From Prorocentrum cordatum (lineage: Eukaryota > Sar > Dinophyceae > Prorocentrales > Prorocentraceae), in contig CAUYUJ010014357.1 in the NCBI GenBank assembly GCA_963575745.1, forward strand, positions 145,001-209,000: 64,000 nt of DNA, in the 5' to 3' direction. Below the pieces are notes generated by a model. That model did not search any database. It worked only from the letters and a program-made list of their open reading frames with translations, and was not told where the DNA came from. The position numbers and the translations under genes are program-made. Below are positions 10,140 to 21,943 of the stretch, one piece after another (within the stretch, counting starts at the first letter, position 1; every line of letters begins with the position of its first letter).

Positions 10140-10690
10140 GAGCGTCCCAAATGGCCCAGGACGGCTCCAAGAGGGCCTCCGATGCTACAAGATGGCTCAA
10201 GACATCCGACGATGGTTCAATATAGCTTCCGACATACCTCCAAGAGGCTCGACGAGGGCCACAGGACGGTGCCAAGCGCTTTGGGAGCCCCATCAGGACC
10301 CCCCAAGTGGCGGGAATCCTTCAAACACCTAACGGACATCATTGATTGTTGCCTTCTCGCCGTTTCGCGTCCGATGCGCTTGAGGCCTCCAGATGGCCCC
10401 GAGATGGCCCAAGAGGGACGCACGAGACCCCCCAGATGGCCCCGAACAGCGCCCAAGAGCCGCTCAAGGGCGTCCCAAGAGGGCCCCAATGGGGTGATTT
10501 TGGTGGCCCCAGGGGGGGGGGGAGCACACTTGGAACTGTCGTCCTTTTGCTCGATTGCCTCCAAGATGACCCCAAGAGACAGTCCAGGGCTCCCAAGAGA
10601 CCCCTGAGAGGGCTCCAAGAGGGTCCCCAAAAAAGAGCCCCAAGAGGACCCCATGATCCCACCAAAGAGATCCAAGAGGGCGCCAAGAGG
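10140..10690 (+). repeat. Degenerate CCAAGAGGC-type array 2
   Basis: Imperfect 'ccaagagggcc', 'ccaagatgg' and 'ctccaagagg' words repeat for about 550 bp, with a poly-G run near 10511-10520. Same family of arrays as 2206-3400. It is followed at 10705-10860 by mixed TCC/GTC triplet sequence. Confidence 0.83.
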
Positions 10691-10865
10691 CGTTTTTGAG
10701 GGCTCTGTCCTCGTCATCGTCTTCTTCCTCCTCCTCCTCCTCCTCCTCCTCGTCCTCCTCGTCTACGTCCTTGCCCTCATCGTCTTCGTTTTCCTGTTCC
10801 TCATCTTCCTCGTCGTCGTGGTCGTGGTCGTCATCGTCTTCTTCCTCCTCCTCCTCCTCATTCCC

Positions 10866-11237
10866 TCGCCCCTACGCGGGCGCCAAGGATGGCCCGAGGA
10901 GGCCCTCCAATGCCCCCCCCCTTGCTCTTGGAGATCTCTCTTCGTCCCTTTTCCCGTCAACTCTCATTGGCAGGGTTTTTGGATGTGCTGGTGGGGATAC
11001 GCGAAGCCTGAATCATCGAAAGCGGAGGGAGCAAGGGACACGGGAGACAGCAAGGAGGGAGGGAGGACACGAGAGGGGTCGGGTGGGGGCCATGGGGGAG
11101 GTAGGATCACTGAGCACGAACAAGATTTAGCAAGATGGGGAGGATAAAGACACACGAGGATTGGGGTAGGATAATCGACTCGACTACACAATTGATTTAC
11201 CACAACATGAATTGCTCCATCGAGATGGCGCAACAAA
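10866..11237. other. No supported gene
   Basis: Contains the short sequence 'ctggtggggatacgcgaag' near 10988, which recurs around 36500 with the same following bases. Otherwise unremarkable, purine-rich from 11020 to 11150. Confidence 0.45.
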
Positions 11238-11279
11238 ATACGTATAGTGCGCCGTAGATCTACGGCGCATCATACGTAT
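11238..11279. repeat. 42-bp loop-less palindrome
   Basis: Centred between 11258 and 11259 at 'gtaga|tctac', with 21-bp arms pairing at 19 of 21 positions; the two mismatches are adjacent (positions 46 and 47 of the 112xx block). Outer arms are 'atacgtat' on both sides. There is no spacer, so it could extrude as a cruciform or be a dimeric protein site. It does not resemble a bacterial terminator. Confidence 0.92.
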
Positions 11280-11587
11280 GTCTCGTCGGAGAAGTCAGTT
11301 CTGGGATACGTCAATGCTGCAATCGACTCCCGGCTCGAAGGATCGGCAAGCGGAGCGCCACAGCGGGCAGGTCGAGCGGGCGGACCCGCCGGGCGAGTCG
11401 GGATGAGCGGGTCGGGCGGGCGGGACAAATTGAAGCGCGCGCGCGGGCTTGCAGCCGACCGAAAGGACGGACCCCAACGGACCGGGTGGGGGCGCGCGCA
11501 GCATCACGGGCGAAAGGGGCCGGCGGAACCGAATCGAGGCCGGGACAAGCAGGCGGACCCTGCCTCGGCGGCGCACACAAGGAGGGC

Positions 11588-11744
11588 AGGGGGGGAGGGG
11601 GGAAGGCTTCTTAGAAGGAGGCTGCTTGTCAAGAGGCGCGGGCCTAACATCTGTAGGCTATAGACGAGGCCCGCGCCTTCTAAGAAGCAGGGTGCTTCCG
11701 AGAAGCCTTCCCCCCTCCCCCTACCCACCTCTGCGAGTGGCTGA
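11588..11744 (+). mobile_element. Foldback family O, copy O1
   Basis: Two arms of about 58 bp (11588-11644 and 11667-11724) are inverted relative to each other around a 22-bp loop. Shared stretches include 'aggggggaaggcttct' and 'ggcgcgggcct' in the arms. A related copy with a truncated left arm lies at 15013-15134, including the same downstream 'gtggctga'. The 137-nt hairpin could be a MITE or an miRNA-type precursor; the sequence alone does not decide. Confidence 0.78.
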
Positions 11745-13726
11745 ATATCGGGCAGGTCTGGCAGGCGGGCCCTCACGGGCGGGCGGGGTATTGAAGCAGA
11801 ATTTGAGTGACAGGCGAGACAACGATTATGGCGTGAATTGTGGGGTCTCGTGCAAGGGAGCGATGCCTCGACGTCGAGGGTGCGGCGACTGAATCAAGTG
11901 CAAGCGTGCTGTGTTGTAGACGGAGGGGGCAGAGTAGGTTGTGTTCGCATTTTCAAGTTCATCTTGGGGAGGGAGCCTGTTATATTGGGTGTTGTGTCCG
12001 AGACGGAGGCTGTTGTGAACTGGGTGTTTTGTGGTAGGCGGAGGGGGTAGAAGGCTATTTTCAAGTTCCTCTTGGGGAGGGAGCCTATTGAGTATTGGGC
12101 GTTGTGCTTGAGACGTGGGCTGTTGAATACTGGAAGCCTCCTCACCGGATCTGCAGACCAGGCGGTGGAGCGACGCGACCAACCACCACGACACAGCACA
12201 TTTCATGAGCTGGAGGAAGCGGCTGCACTTGCAAAGGGCGAACATCGCTCCGAACTTGAAACTGACCACCCTTTGACACAAGAAGCCTCAAACTTGAGTG
12301 CAACATAGTGGGGATCGTAGATGGACGCAAACAGGAAGTGCACGTAGGGGCTTCATGGTGCGTGCGGAGGGCTATAAATACAACTACACACATACTTACA
12401 TATGTTTCAACTTACATACATATATATATAAATATGAACACATGTCCATACATTTTTTTTGTGTTCTCTCTCTCTCTCTCTCTCGGTACATAGATGTATA
12501 TATCATGAGCTACCTACAGGTCCGTCGTCCTCCTCCTCCTCCTCCTGCCTGTTCATCCTTCCCTCTGGCTCGTCCCTCATGCTCCATTTCCCCCCCTCCT
12601 TCTCCCACCCCCCATCCTCCCCTCCCTCCTTCGTCGCAATCGCCACCCCCACCTCCCCTGCTCCTCCGCTTAGTGGGGGTTCTGAAAGGAAAAGCGCCCA
12701 AATCCCTACCAGGACCCTTTACTGAGAGTGGTTTGGAGGTTGTGAGGCAAAACCTCCGTTGAGGAGAGGCTTGAGGGAGGTTTTGGGGTGGTCGCTTCCA
12801 GTATTGATCTCTCGAAGTCAGGTACATCCCCAAACCCTCGCACGAACTCACCCCTTTTGGGCAGGGGGGGGAGCCAGGTCCGCGCGCGCGCCAGCGTTCA
12901 GAGGCCCGGGCCAGAGCAGCGAAGGCAGTGGATCACCTCGAGGGGCAGTGCATCCTTCTCTCACTGTCGAGGCCCATCCCTCCTGGGAGAACGAGGCAGG
13001 AAGAGGAAAAAAACGCCAAACATCCCTTCCCTTCTATACCTCTGTCCCTCATGCTCCCCCTTCTCCCTCCCGGCATCACTTCCTCCACGCATGCACTGCG
13101 GAACTCCGACCACCTCTACCTCCGTGCATCTCTACTTCCCTCCAACCCTCCCCTCCTCTCTCTCCCTCCCCCTCCCCCTCCCTGTGACCTGTGTGCCAGC
13201 GGCGCACGCAAGCCAGTACCGAGACCGTCCACTGACACACAACTGTTCCCGACGGCGTCCCCTCCTCTCTCCTCTCCCTCTCCCCCCCCCCTCTCCCCCT
13301 CCCTCGCGTCCATGAGAAGGAGGCGGCACCAACGCCTGGGCCATCTGGTGACGCGGCAGCCACCGCGGCCAGCGCCGCGAGCGCGGTCCTGCATGCAGGG
13401 GCTGGGCGGCAATGGCGGGCGGGCGAGCGGGCCAGCAGAGGGGGGCGACGTAGAGGGGGAAAAGGTAGGATGACGAGGGGGAGCGGGGAGGACGAGGACG
13501 ACGACGAACGAGGACGACGCACTCCTGCGGGACCCAGGGCCTGACTGGGCCTCATGGTCTCCCAGGGCACTGGGATCTCAGGATGTTGGGGCAGTTCGGT
13601 CAGGCTGCAAGGGCTAGGTGACCCAACCTCCCGCATCAGCATCGCACCCCGCAACCCAAGCTGCGACGCACTCAGCGCAATTATCTACGTGCTCCTTGGG
13701 GAGACCTACGGGAAGTTCATGTCGTG
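11745..13726. other. No supported gene; simple AT and CT repeats inside
   Basis: 11880-12130 contains a diverged direct duplication ('ttcaagttcatcttggggagggagcctgtt' type, near 11953 and 12060). 12365-12450 is AT-rich with (TA)n ('atatatatataaatatg'). 12466-12484 is (CT)n. 12525-12680 and 13020-13310 are pyrimidine-rich CCT/CTCC sequence. No reading frame looks like a known protein. Confidence 0.55.
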
Positions 13727-13862
13727 ATGACCCCGGCGTTGGCTTCTGATACCGCGCGGATCGGCCGAACTTCAGCGTCTGGCGGCACCACTGGCGACTT
13801 TCGATCTTGAACGCCCGCGGCTGGGTCGCCGCCGCGTTGACACGACGCGCACCTGCCGTGAG
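13727..13862 (-). repeat. Family E dispersed element, copy E1
   Basis: About 136 bp. Landmarks shared with other copies: 'accccggcg' at the left, 'ccgcgcgga', 'ccactggcg', 'ttgaacgcccgcgg' and 'cctgccgt' at the right. It lacks a central segment of about 30 bp present in E2 and E5. The minus strand translates to RQVRVVSTRRRPSRGRSRSK, and every copy keeps a version of this peptide. It could be a SINE-like relic. Confidence 0.7.
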
Positions 13863-15012
13863 GTATACGCATGGATCAGATCAAGGCAAATTGAGAAAAC
13901 GCTTATGTTGTTCCCATCCTGCTTAAGGACCACATCCCAGAAATAAGTTCGAGCACCCGGAAAAGTGTCAAAAGAGTGTCGAATCAATATCGGAACAATG
14001 TCGGGCGAGTGTCTCCCAGGGCCCGGCACGTGAAAACCCTCAAGTTCCTGTATTGTTTGGGGGTTCGAAATTATCCTGCGATCAAGGCTAGAGTAGGTTG
14101 GAACATCATAAGACGACGCCAGCTCAGAATCGGTCTCTGGACATCCACGCACGAGTTATCCGAGCTGCGTCCAGCCGTGGCGACGAAGACCACCCCCCGA
14201 AGGCCAACCACAAATTGTCTCGGCTCGCTCTCCTCTGTCGTGAGCTCAATGCATGGACCGGGTGGGACGTAGAAGGCGGGGTAGGGGCAGGGCAGAGGTG
14301 GGGTCAGAGGCTCATCGCAAAAAAACGGCTCGTGTGAGGAGGACATGCGAGTGTCCAACTGGGTATGTTCCCTGACCCCACTCTCGGATAAACCCCCCTC
14401 TGCGAACCCCGGTGTGGCGCTTCCATGGCCGAATCTTCTCGAGCGGGAACTCGGCCGGCCAGAGCTGGGCGGTGCGCACGCAGGTCGAGGAGCCCCGCGG
14501 CGGCCCTCCGCACAGGCGCTGGTGCGTGGGGGCGCGCCTGGGAACGTCCTGCCCTTGTTGGGCCCTGGAAGCGACAACGCCATTGCTGTCACCGGTTCCG
14601 TTTTGCCGTTTCTTGGTCGATTCGGCGCCGGTTCTTTCCCGCTCCGTCGCCTTTGGTTTGCCTGCTCTCTGTCTGGTTCAAACTCAGGAGCCGCCTTTGC
14701 TGCTGCTTCTTGTTGCCGTGCTTCTTGCCGTACCGTTTCCGCTGTCGGAACACACTTTTGCGGAAGCGGTGGAAACACGGCCCTGCCGTTTTCGGGGCCC
14801 GCTGCGGCCCTGGCCACTCTCGGGCCGCGCTCTGGCAACACGGGCAGCGAAGTTCGCGCTTCGAGCTGCGCGCTGCGCGAACAATCTTGCGCTGTCGCAC
14901 CCCCCCCGCTAGAGGAGAAGAGGAGGACGAGACAAGACAAGACACGAAGCCGACCGAGTCCACGGAGTGCCAACTGAATGAGCAGGTACGCGTAAAGTGC
15001 ACGCGTAGTAAT
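13863..15012. other. No supported gene; mostly unique sequence
   Basis: A minus-strand 300-aa ORF (14071-14973) overlaps two equally long plus-strand ORFs, the pattern expected from high GC. No domain recognised. T-rich sequence at 14590-14750 is loosely similar to family K. A coding exon cannot be excluded. Confidence 0.45.
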
Positions 15013-15134
15013 GGAGGCTGCTTCTGGAAAACGCTGGCCTTACATCTACCGACAGGGCCCGCGCCTTCTGAGGAGCAGGGTGCTTCTGAGAAGCCTTCCC
15101 CCCCCTCCCCCATGCCCCCCTCTTCGTGTGGCTG
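15013..15134 (+). mobile_element. Foldback family O, copy O2
   Basis: The right arm (about 15055-15112) matches O1 closely ('cccgcgccttctgaggagca', then 'agaagccttcccccc'). The left arm is short and diverged ('ggaggctgcttctgg'). The minus strand keeps SEAPCSSEGAGP, versus SEAPCFLEGAGL in O1. Confidence 0.72.
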
Positions 15135-15352
15135 AGACGAGGGGCCTCAGTCATGAGAGCCAGCCCTGGCCGATGGGGGGGGGCCCTATCAAGAGAACCT
15201 CAGTCTCGATTTCGCTTCTTGTGAACGGGCGGCGCCGCACCGCGAAGCGCGCCAGCTCGAACACAGCGGCGAGCAAGGCAACAACACCCTATCCCCCCGC
15301 CCCTGCCCACACCGCTCCTCTGCCGCCCCCCTCCTTCGTTTCCTCTATCGGG

Positions 15353-15483
15353 GGGTGCCACAAGGGGCCCCTGGCCCAAGGTGCCTCCACCCTGGGGCCA
15401 TCTGGACCTCGCAATGGGTGCTCTTGAGGCCGTCGGGGGGTCTCCTTACAAATCCTGGGGGCACCTTGGGCCAAGGGCACCCT
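15353..15483. mobile_element. Foldback element Q
   Basis: Inverted ends: 'ggcccaaggtgcc' near 15374-15386 and 'ggcaccttgggcc' near 15459-15471, with outer 'gggtgcc' and 'gggcaccc' motifs. Total about 131 bp, matching the size of families A and D, but the interior differs. No second copy found in the window. Confidence 0.65.
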
Positions 15484-16260
15484 CCTTTATCCATTCTCTC
15501 TCCTTCCTGTCTCTGTCCCTCCCTCCCCCCCCTCTGCTCCAGCACAGATTTTAGCATCACTACTATTGTGTGAAATGTGTGCCGGGCTCTGCTGGTCATA
15601 GCTTTATCAGCGTCGAAATCGAAAAGTCCTCTGCTCACCTCCCTCCTGCCACCACGAATCCCTCATGACTCTCTCCGTTCTTCATCCCCGCTTCTTCGAT
15701 GGCACATGATTCGTTCCTCTATTCCTCCTCCATGCGTCCCCCCAGTCCACACACCCCACCTCTCCCCGCACATTCTCTCGATCCCTCTCCACTCTCGTCC
15801 GTCATCCCTCCACCTCTCCCATCCCCGCCCCCCACCAAGACCTCGCCGTCCCTCCCACCCCTTCCCGCCATGTGCTCCGCGCGCACCACAGAACGGCGCC
15901 CTGCCTGGGGCTCCCCCACCCACCGCCCCCCTGTGCCCCTATAGCCCCCATGCCCAATCATCCCCACGTAACGCCCACACTCATCATCCCCCCAACCTCT
16001 ATGCTCCAAGCTCCTCCCTCCCCCCCCCGCTCCCTCCTCTCTTCCACCCCTCCCCCATCCCCTCCCCCTTTGTTTATGGGCCGTCCCGCGCTCCTCCTGA
16101 CATGGCGGCTCGCGACCATGGCGCCCTTGGGGCATCTGAGGCCGCTTAGAGCCTTGCGCCAGACACGATGGACCACCGAAGGAGCACATGGCCTGGCACG
16201 AGAACATGAAGAGGTATGGCCCAGGGAACGGACACAGGTCGGAGACCAAACTCAGCACCC
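15484..16260. other. Pyrimidine-rich segment without a supported gene
   Basis: 15490-16080 is dominated by CCCTCC/CTCC/CCAC sequence on the plus strand, giving Pro/Ser/His-rich frames. No domain, promoter or RNA gene supported. Confidence 0.55.
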
Positions 16261-16515
16261 AAGTCACGCAAGTCCGACGACTCAATTAGCGTAGTACTGC
16301 TCAAGGGGTACCGGGTGCTCTGCACACTGCGTGAGCAACGCGCACGGCTTGAAAGACGTACCGCGTGTCGCCGACACACAGCATCAGAGTTGCGCCAGTC
16401 CGACGCCTTCATCAGCGCTGGTCAGTGTAAGATACTACCAGATGCTTTGCGCACTGAGTGCACAACACGCGCAATTTGAAAGACAACGCGCGAATCACGG
16501 ACTCTCCTCTTAACT
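16261..16515 (+). repeat. Diverged 127-bp tandem pair
   Basis: 'agtccgacg' recurs at 16270 and 16397, and 'tgctctgcacactg' / 'tgctttgcgcactg' at 16316 and 16443, both offset by 127 bp. 'ttgaaagac' recurs with nearly the same offset. The copies differ at many positions, so this is an old duplication. Function unknown. Confidence 0.75.
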
Positions 16516-16929
16516 GCCAAATTCTTCGTTACCGGACGCCATACTTTTGCGACGTGCCGCGTTAAACTGCCCTGGATGCGAAGTGTGGAAGCTGTTGATC
16601 GCTTGTTTGGCGACAGCGCCTTTGGTGAACCACACAATCCTTCGGTGCGGTATCGAGATTTGGCAAGGGGCTGGCATCGTATTCGTTCGCCAGTGGAAGC
16701 CTACTGCTCGAAGTGTTTGATTTGGCGATGGCGTCGTAAACAGTTCCCCCACAAAACGCAATAAGCGAAACATAAGAAAGTACGTAGCACCTCGTAGTTG
16801 TGGATAGGAGTCAGGGGGCGGGCGCTGGATGGGTCGTGGGTGGGTCGTAGGTGGGTCGCGGGATGGGTCGCGCGGTGGGTCACGAGCGTGTCGCGGGCGA
16901 GGACGACGACAACAACAACTATTATTTGA
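16516..16929. other. No supported gene; short GGGTCG repeats
   Basis: 16516-16800 is balanced-composition unique sequence. 16820-16905 has about eight imperfect copies of a 10-bp word ('tgggtcgtgg', 'tgggtcgcgg'). Nothing recognisable as coding. Confidence 0.5.
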
Positions 16930-17580
16930 CCATCGCAGGACGGTCCCACGAGAGCCCCACAACGGGCCAACAGGGTCCCCAAAAGCCTTCTGGACGGCCC
17001 ACGTAGGGGTCGATTCTGTCCAGACCGCCCCAAGCTTGAGACGCTTGAACAAAAACTACGACGAGGCGCTCCACGATTGCCTCCAGAAGCAAGAATTGCC
17101 CCATTCCCTAAAAGAAACCACGCATTTTCAGCACATTCGCCTCTCAGGCTTCCACGAGGCCTACAACGGCCCAGAAAACATCCAACATCGACCCCCTAGA
17201 AGGTTCCAGAACGCCCCCCGGGCGCCCCGCAAAGGCCACAAAAACAATAGCAACGGCCTTGGAGAGCCGCAGGGCACTCCCAAGAGGGCCCCAAGATGGG
17301 CCAAAAGGGTTCTTAAAAGGTCTCCTGGTCGGCCCATGTCTTTCAACAGTGACCCAAATCGCCCAACGCTGCCTCCCGACAACCCTACAGAACGGCCGCG
17401 GGACGGCCCCCAACAAGTCCCAGAATGGGTCCCGCAAGGCACCCCCGACGGCTCCAGAGCGCGAGTTGCGACTCGTGAGGAGATCGCTCCCAGACGCCCG
17501 CCGTTGCCTCCAAGTGACCCCATGAAGCCCCCTAGACGCCCCAACGCGCCGCCAGGACGCGCCCCAAGAGGCACGGCATA
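16930..17580 (+). repeat. Degenerate CCAAGAGGC-type array 3
   Basis: More diverged member of the array family: 'gccccaagatgggcc', 'ctagaaggttccag', 'acagaacggccgc'. Both strands are open for over 200 codons (250 aa plus, 279 aa minus), as at the other arrays. Array-like words continue sparsely at 17650-17800. Confidence 0.7.
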
Positions 17581-17800
17581 ACCAAACCTCGGCCCTTCCC
17601 CGAATGGAAGCGGTTAAATTTAACACATTCGTTTGTTGAGTTTTTGCGGATCCCGCAATGGCCCAAAAAACACCAAAATCATCCCCAAAACCTCCGTAAG
17701 GCCCCCAGACGGCCCCAAGAGGAAGGTACAAAGGGAAACCCGAATAGAGAATTCGAGCACTTCGCCCCGAAAGATATGAAAGAGCGCCTAAATGCACCCA

Positions 17801-19679
17801 AGAGGCCCTGACGGGGATCCACCATGCCCTTGAATAAACCCGGGGCCCGGAGGCGGCCTCTCGACCCACGCACAAATCGTTCACCATGGGCCCCTCGGAC
17901 CCTTCCCGGAATCCAATCCCAATCGTCTCCCCAGATGCATCCAGCCGCGGCGACAGGGGAGGGGCCCATAAGCCCCCAATCACATCGAACGTCCCGAGTC
18001 CGACGGGCTACTCCGACGAACCTCTCCCGGGTCCGCTGATGCAATTTTTCGCCCCAGATCCGTCTGGTTTTGAAGTCCTGGGGCCCAGCAACGGCCCCCG
18101 CATACCGAAACCTATCGAAAATCAACAGCTGCTCAAACACAAATATCCGGGAAAGCGGCCAGATCTGCCGCGGGCATCCACCTCGATCGAGAAGAAGAAA
18201 AAGAAGAGGATAAGGACGAGGAGGAGGAGGAGCAGGAACAGGAACAAAAAACAATTTCGTCATCGCCGCCGATGTCTCACTGATGTTCGTGGTCTCTCGA
18301 CCACCCGAGGCACCTCCTCGAATTCAGCCTCCAAAAACCGTTGTCGGTGCCCGTGACCACCACCGAGGGTCCGGGATGAGGATCGAACTTCCTGGCCAAT
18401 GCCACCCCTTCGCAAAAGAAGGAACACGGGGTGGATCGAGGCTCGAGGCTTGAGACTCCTACTTCTTGGGCGCTCTCCGCCCCGGCCTTCAAGAAACTCC
18501 CCGTCGACACAGCAGGACAGGCCGAAACCCTAAGATTGCCCAGCGATCGCGCGCGTTCCGCGAGTTCCGTCCTTCACTTTAGTTGCCGCCCCAAGGGGTC
18601 GGCGGTGCGGCGTAAGCCAATGAATCAATCACATAGACTTCTTGCACGAGAGCACGATTCCTGAATTAATTGTGGGGAAGTCCCGCGCGACAGCGCGAGT
18701 TGGGAATACACGTTGAAGAAATATCACGCAGGAACCATTGCTGTTGCACGCCGGGGGCCAACAACTCAGTTTGGAGACGACTCGTTTTCCCGTGGAAAAG
18801 AAGCCTGCGGGGCCCGGGAGAAGCATTCGAATTGAAACATATAACGTTCACCAGGGAGGGATAGCATCAACAACAACAACCATTATATAACCGTTCGATG
18901 TGATCCGCTCGCGTGCCATTAACATGTAGATCCCCAGCCCTCGGGAACCGCCCTCTTCGTTGTGGATCGTGAGCCTTTGGGGGTCTATCTCTCTTACCAG
19001 CAGCGCGTAGTTCGTGCAGCCCTTGAGGCAGGAAGAGAGAAGACGGACGGAAGGGAGGGAGAAGGGGGAAAGAGGAACATGGAGTACCACAGATAGTAGC
19101 GCGATGTAGGGCCAGGAGCAAAAAACACGTCGTCGTCGTAATCTGGTTCCTCCTCCTCCTCCTCCTCCGCATCCTTCCCCTTTTCGTCCTTTTCCTCCTC
19201 CTCCCCCATCGTTTTCCCTCCTCGTTCGTCCTCCTCCCCCTTCCCAGAAGCTCAACAGCCCCTCCAATCAAAGCCTTGCCCAAACTCGATTTAATTGAGG
19301 CCTCTTTCGAAATGACAGGAAATCTTCCAGTTCAGTTCTGCAACCGTCTCCCAGGGGCCATCCTGTTTCCTATATGCATCCCGAAGCTTCTCTGAATGGC
19401 TCCAGGGTCTATCCAAATGGCTCCAGAAGCTGTCCGATGGGCTCCGGGGGCTCTCCCAAAGGTTGTGGGGCCTCCCCACCAAAAGAACCCTTTCGGGCGC
19501 GGTGGCACCCAGAGACGTCGCATGGGCAAGGCGATTGCGAAAACGATGTGCCATTCAGGCTGGAGACGTCGGAACGCCTCGGAAGGAGTGTTGTCAGGAC
19601 CTCCTCGGGCGGGTGATCTGGGTAAAGGAGCGTCGGACCCCCCATGTGCCAGAAAATATCCCGCAAAAGGAAGGAACTA
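17801..19679. other. No supported gene
   Basis: Mostly unique. 18190-18245 is a short AAG/GAG tract. 19150-19250 is TCC-rich. 19380-19460 has repeated 'tggctccag' words. No reading frame shows a recognisable domain. Confidence 0.45.
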
Positions 19680-19885
19680 TCATAACACCCTTGGGGATCT
19701 CCCGGCCCGGGTCAATCCAGACCTGGGTCAATCAGGGCTTGCAGAATCCTGCAAAATCCTGCCAGATCCTGCGCCCAAGCCCGGGTCACTGCGAAGGATC
19801 CTGCAAGATCCTGCAAGACCCTGCACCCAAGCCCGTGTCAATACGACCCTGTCCCTGCAGGATCCTGCAAGATCTGGCGCTCTGG
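19680..19885 (+). repeat. GATCCTGCAAGA and CCCAAGCCCGGGTCA repeat cluster
   Basis: The 12-mer 'gatcctgcaaga' and close variants occur at least five times, and 'cccaagcccgggtca' / 'cccaagcccgtgtca' occur about 60 bp apart. Together they form two to three diverged units of roughly 60-66 bp. A BamHI-like GGATCC lies in some units. Confidence 0.8.
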
Positions 19886-21420
19886 CAGACCCCCGGTTTG
19901 CATTTACCCCCGTGTAAAGCCTCCCGACATCCAACCCTTTGCACGGATCCGTGAATCGCCGCGACGGTCTTCAACACTTCCTCCGGCAAGCGCCGGGGCG
20001 GTGGCCGCGAGAGGACGCGCCGAAGTGACCCTGCGTGCGGGCCCGTCTGGCCGTGCCCACGACGAGCCGGTGTGACCACGCAGAGAAGCAGGATGGCCGC
20101 ACTGAGGAACAGGCCTCGGAAGAAATCAGCGAACACTCATACCGCATTCATCTGCCAATGCCCTCCCCCAATGATCACTGTTGGCGGTGAGTTGAATGAG
20201 CTGCACTTCGACCAGTCTTCCCCGCGCGTGCCAACTTTGAGTTTGGGGGGGGCGGGGAATGTCCTCTAATTGTTTCCCTCTGCCGAAGGACGCTCGGAGG
20301 ACAGCCGACGAAAACGTGAACACACCGCTCTGGACCAATCCCGCTCCTTCTTCTGCTGCGTCGTCGTCGTCGTCCTCCTCCTCCTCCTCCAATTCTGCCT
20401 CCCTTACACCTCCTTCCGTAGTATGAGGGGACCGGTTCCCGAAGGAAACGTGTCCTGGACCCGGGAGCCTTCCCCAAGGACCCCGTTTCACCCATGGTAA
20501 TCGTCCTCATCTACCATTTTCCTGTTGTCGGAAAGTCCAAATGGGAGCCAACAACACCTACGCAGGTCCGGCCCCGCGCAGAAACGCCCGGGGCAGGGAA
20601 ACGCAGAGGAGGGCAACACATACACACACACAGCATGGAACTCATTGCAGACCACTCTTCGCACTCCTCCTCCTCCTCCTCCTCCTCCTCCTCCTCCTCC
20701 TCCTCCTCCTCCTCCTCCCCCTCCTTTTACTGACCCTGCTCCTCCCTTCTCCCTACCCCTCCCTCTTCTACTCCCCCTCCGCAATCCTTCTCCCTCCTCC
20801 TCCCCCTTCTCCTCTGTGAATCCACCGTGGGTTACCTGCACCCCGCGCGGACGAGCGCCTGAAGGGAAACACTGCACATCTCCCAGATGTGTCCGCCTAC
20901 CGTAGGGACCTGGGCATCAATCCACGTCCTCTCAGCCTTACGGCTTCGGTCTCGATCCTCCGAGCATTCCGAGCTTCCTTCCCCTCCTGACCTCTCTGCC
21001 CCCCTCCCTCCTTCCCGTCTCCTCCTTCTTGCCATCCCAATCTAAAGCGCTGCTGGAGATTTCCATGGTGGCCCTCGGCAACACGCGCTTTTGGACGCCG
21101 CTGCGCACAGAGATCAGTGCATTTGCTCCTGTACAGTACCTCTTCACGTGTGCCTCCTTTGTGAGGAGGACGCGCAGCTGTCCCGTCGTACCGACCCTGG
21201 CCGAGCCCATCCTGGGCCAGAGCTCTGTGTTTACCAGCCTGGAACATATCCCTATCCCTATGTTGGGCATCGCCTCCTCACGATGGCGATCTCAGGGATT
21301 TCCTCAGTTTCTGAGGGTCTATCCCCAAGACTGTCATCTCCTTTTGGCGTGCCAATCTTAGGGATAAGGATACGTTCGAGGCTGGTGATGTGTACATGCA
21401 CCCATTGGGGGAACCAACAT
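19886..21420. other. No supported gene; GTC and CCT tracts inside
   Basis: 20360-20395 is GTC then CTC triplets. 20454-20480 repeats the 'tcctggacccgggagcc' word seen near 712 and 50727. 20665-20725 is (CCT)n. 20750-20815 is pyrimidine-rich. No domain recognised in any frame. Confidence 0.5.
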
Positions 21421-21425
21421 GCACC

Positions 21426-21556
21426 GATACCGCTCCTCCCCAGACCTCTTCCAGGGTGCGTTCTGCCCAGCATGCGGAGGCGCATCCAGCGGCGGCGACG
21501 AGGGCCGACCACAGGAGGCCCGAGAAGGGGAACACGATGAAAGGGCAGCGGTTTGT
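21426..21556 (+). mobile_element. Family D MITE-like element, copy D4
   Basis: 131 bp from 'gataccgctcctcccca' to 'gcagcggttt', with diverged inverted ends (ataccgct / agcggttt). The interior matches other D copies at 'agggtgcgttctg' and 'caggaggcccgagaagg'. Other copies: 38356-38462, 50131-50261 and, inverted, 62665-62796. Confidence 0.75.
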
Positions 21557-21943
21557 GGGTACCTGCTCCCTCGTCTGCCCTCTGGTCTCGACTGCACGCA
21601 GGAGTGACCCTTGGGAAGGGTGACACGGGGGGGACCAAACACCAGCGCGCAAGACGCCACTGCCGCATCGCGTTCGGCAACCGAGGGACCCCAAAAGTCA
21701 CTCCAGCGAAAGGCCACTCCTGCGTCCAGCCGCGGGTTTGGCAATGCGGGCACTTGCCCCAACCCTAGGCTCAGGATCGACCCTGCCAGGCTCGGTGTGC
21801 GCGCGGACATTTGGCGCGGCGCCCCACGACCGTGGGCGCACCGCTGCAGCCCACCAGCCACAGCCTGGGGATCTGGGCTCATCCCTCCCTGGGGAACTGG
21901 GCGCATCGGCGACTTCTCGAGTGGGGGGGGTCTCGAGAAAGAT

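Noticed and set aside
10185-10200. Dinoflagellate spliced-leader relic ('tggctcaag')
   Set aside because: The match is only to the last nine bases and lies inside a CCAAGATGGC array, which generates this word. The same applies near 41998.
14058-14085. Box-B-like 'gggttcgaaattatcc'
   Set aside because: No A box or cloverleaf can be built upstream; a single match to a short consensus is expected by chance.
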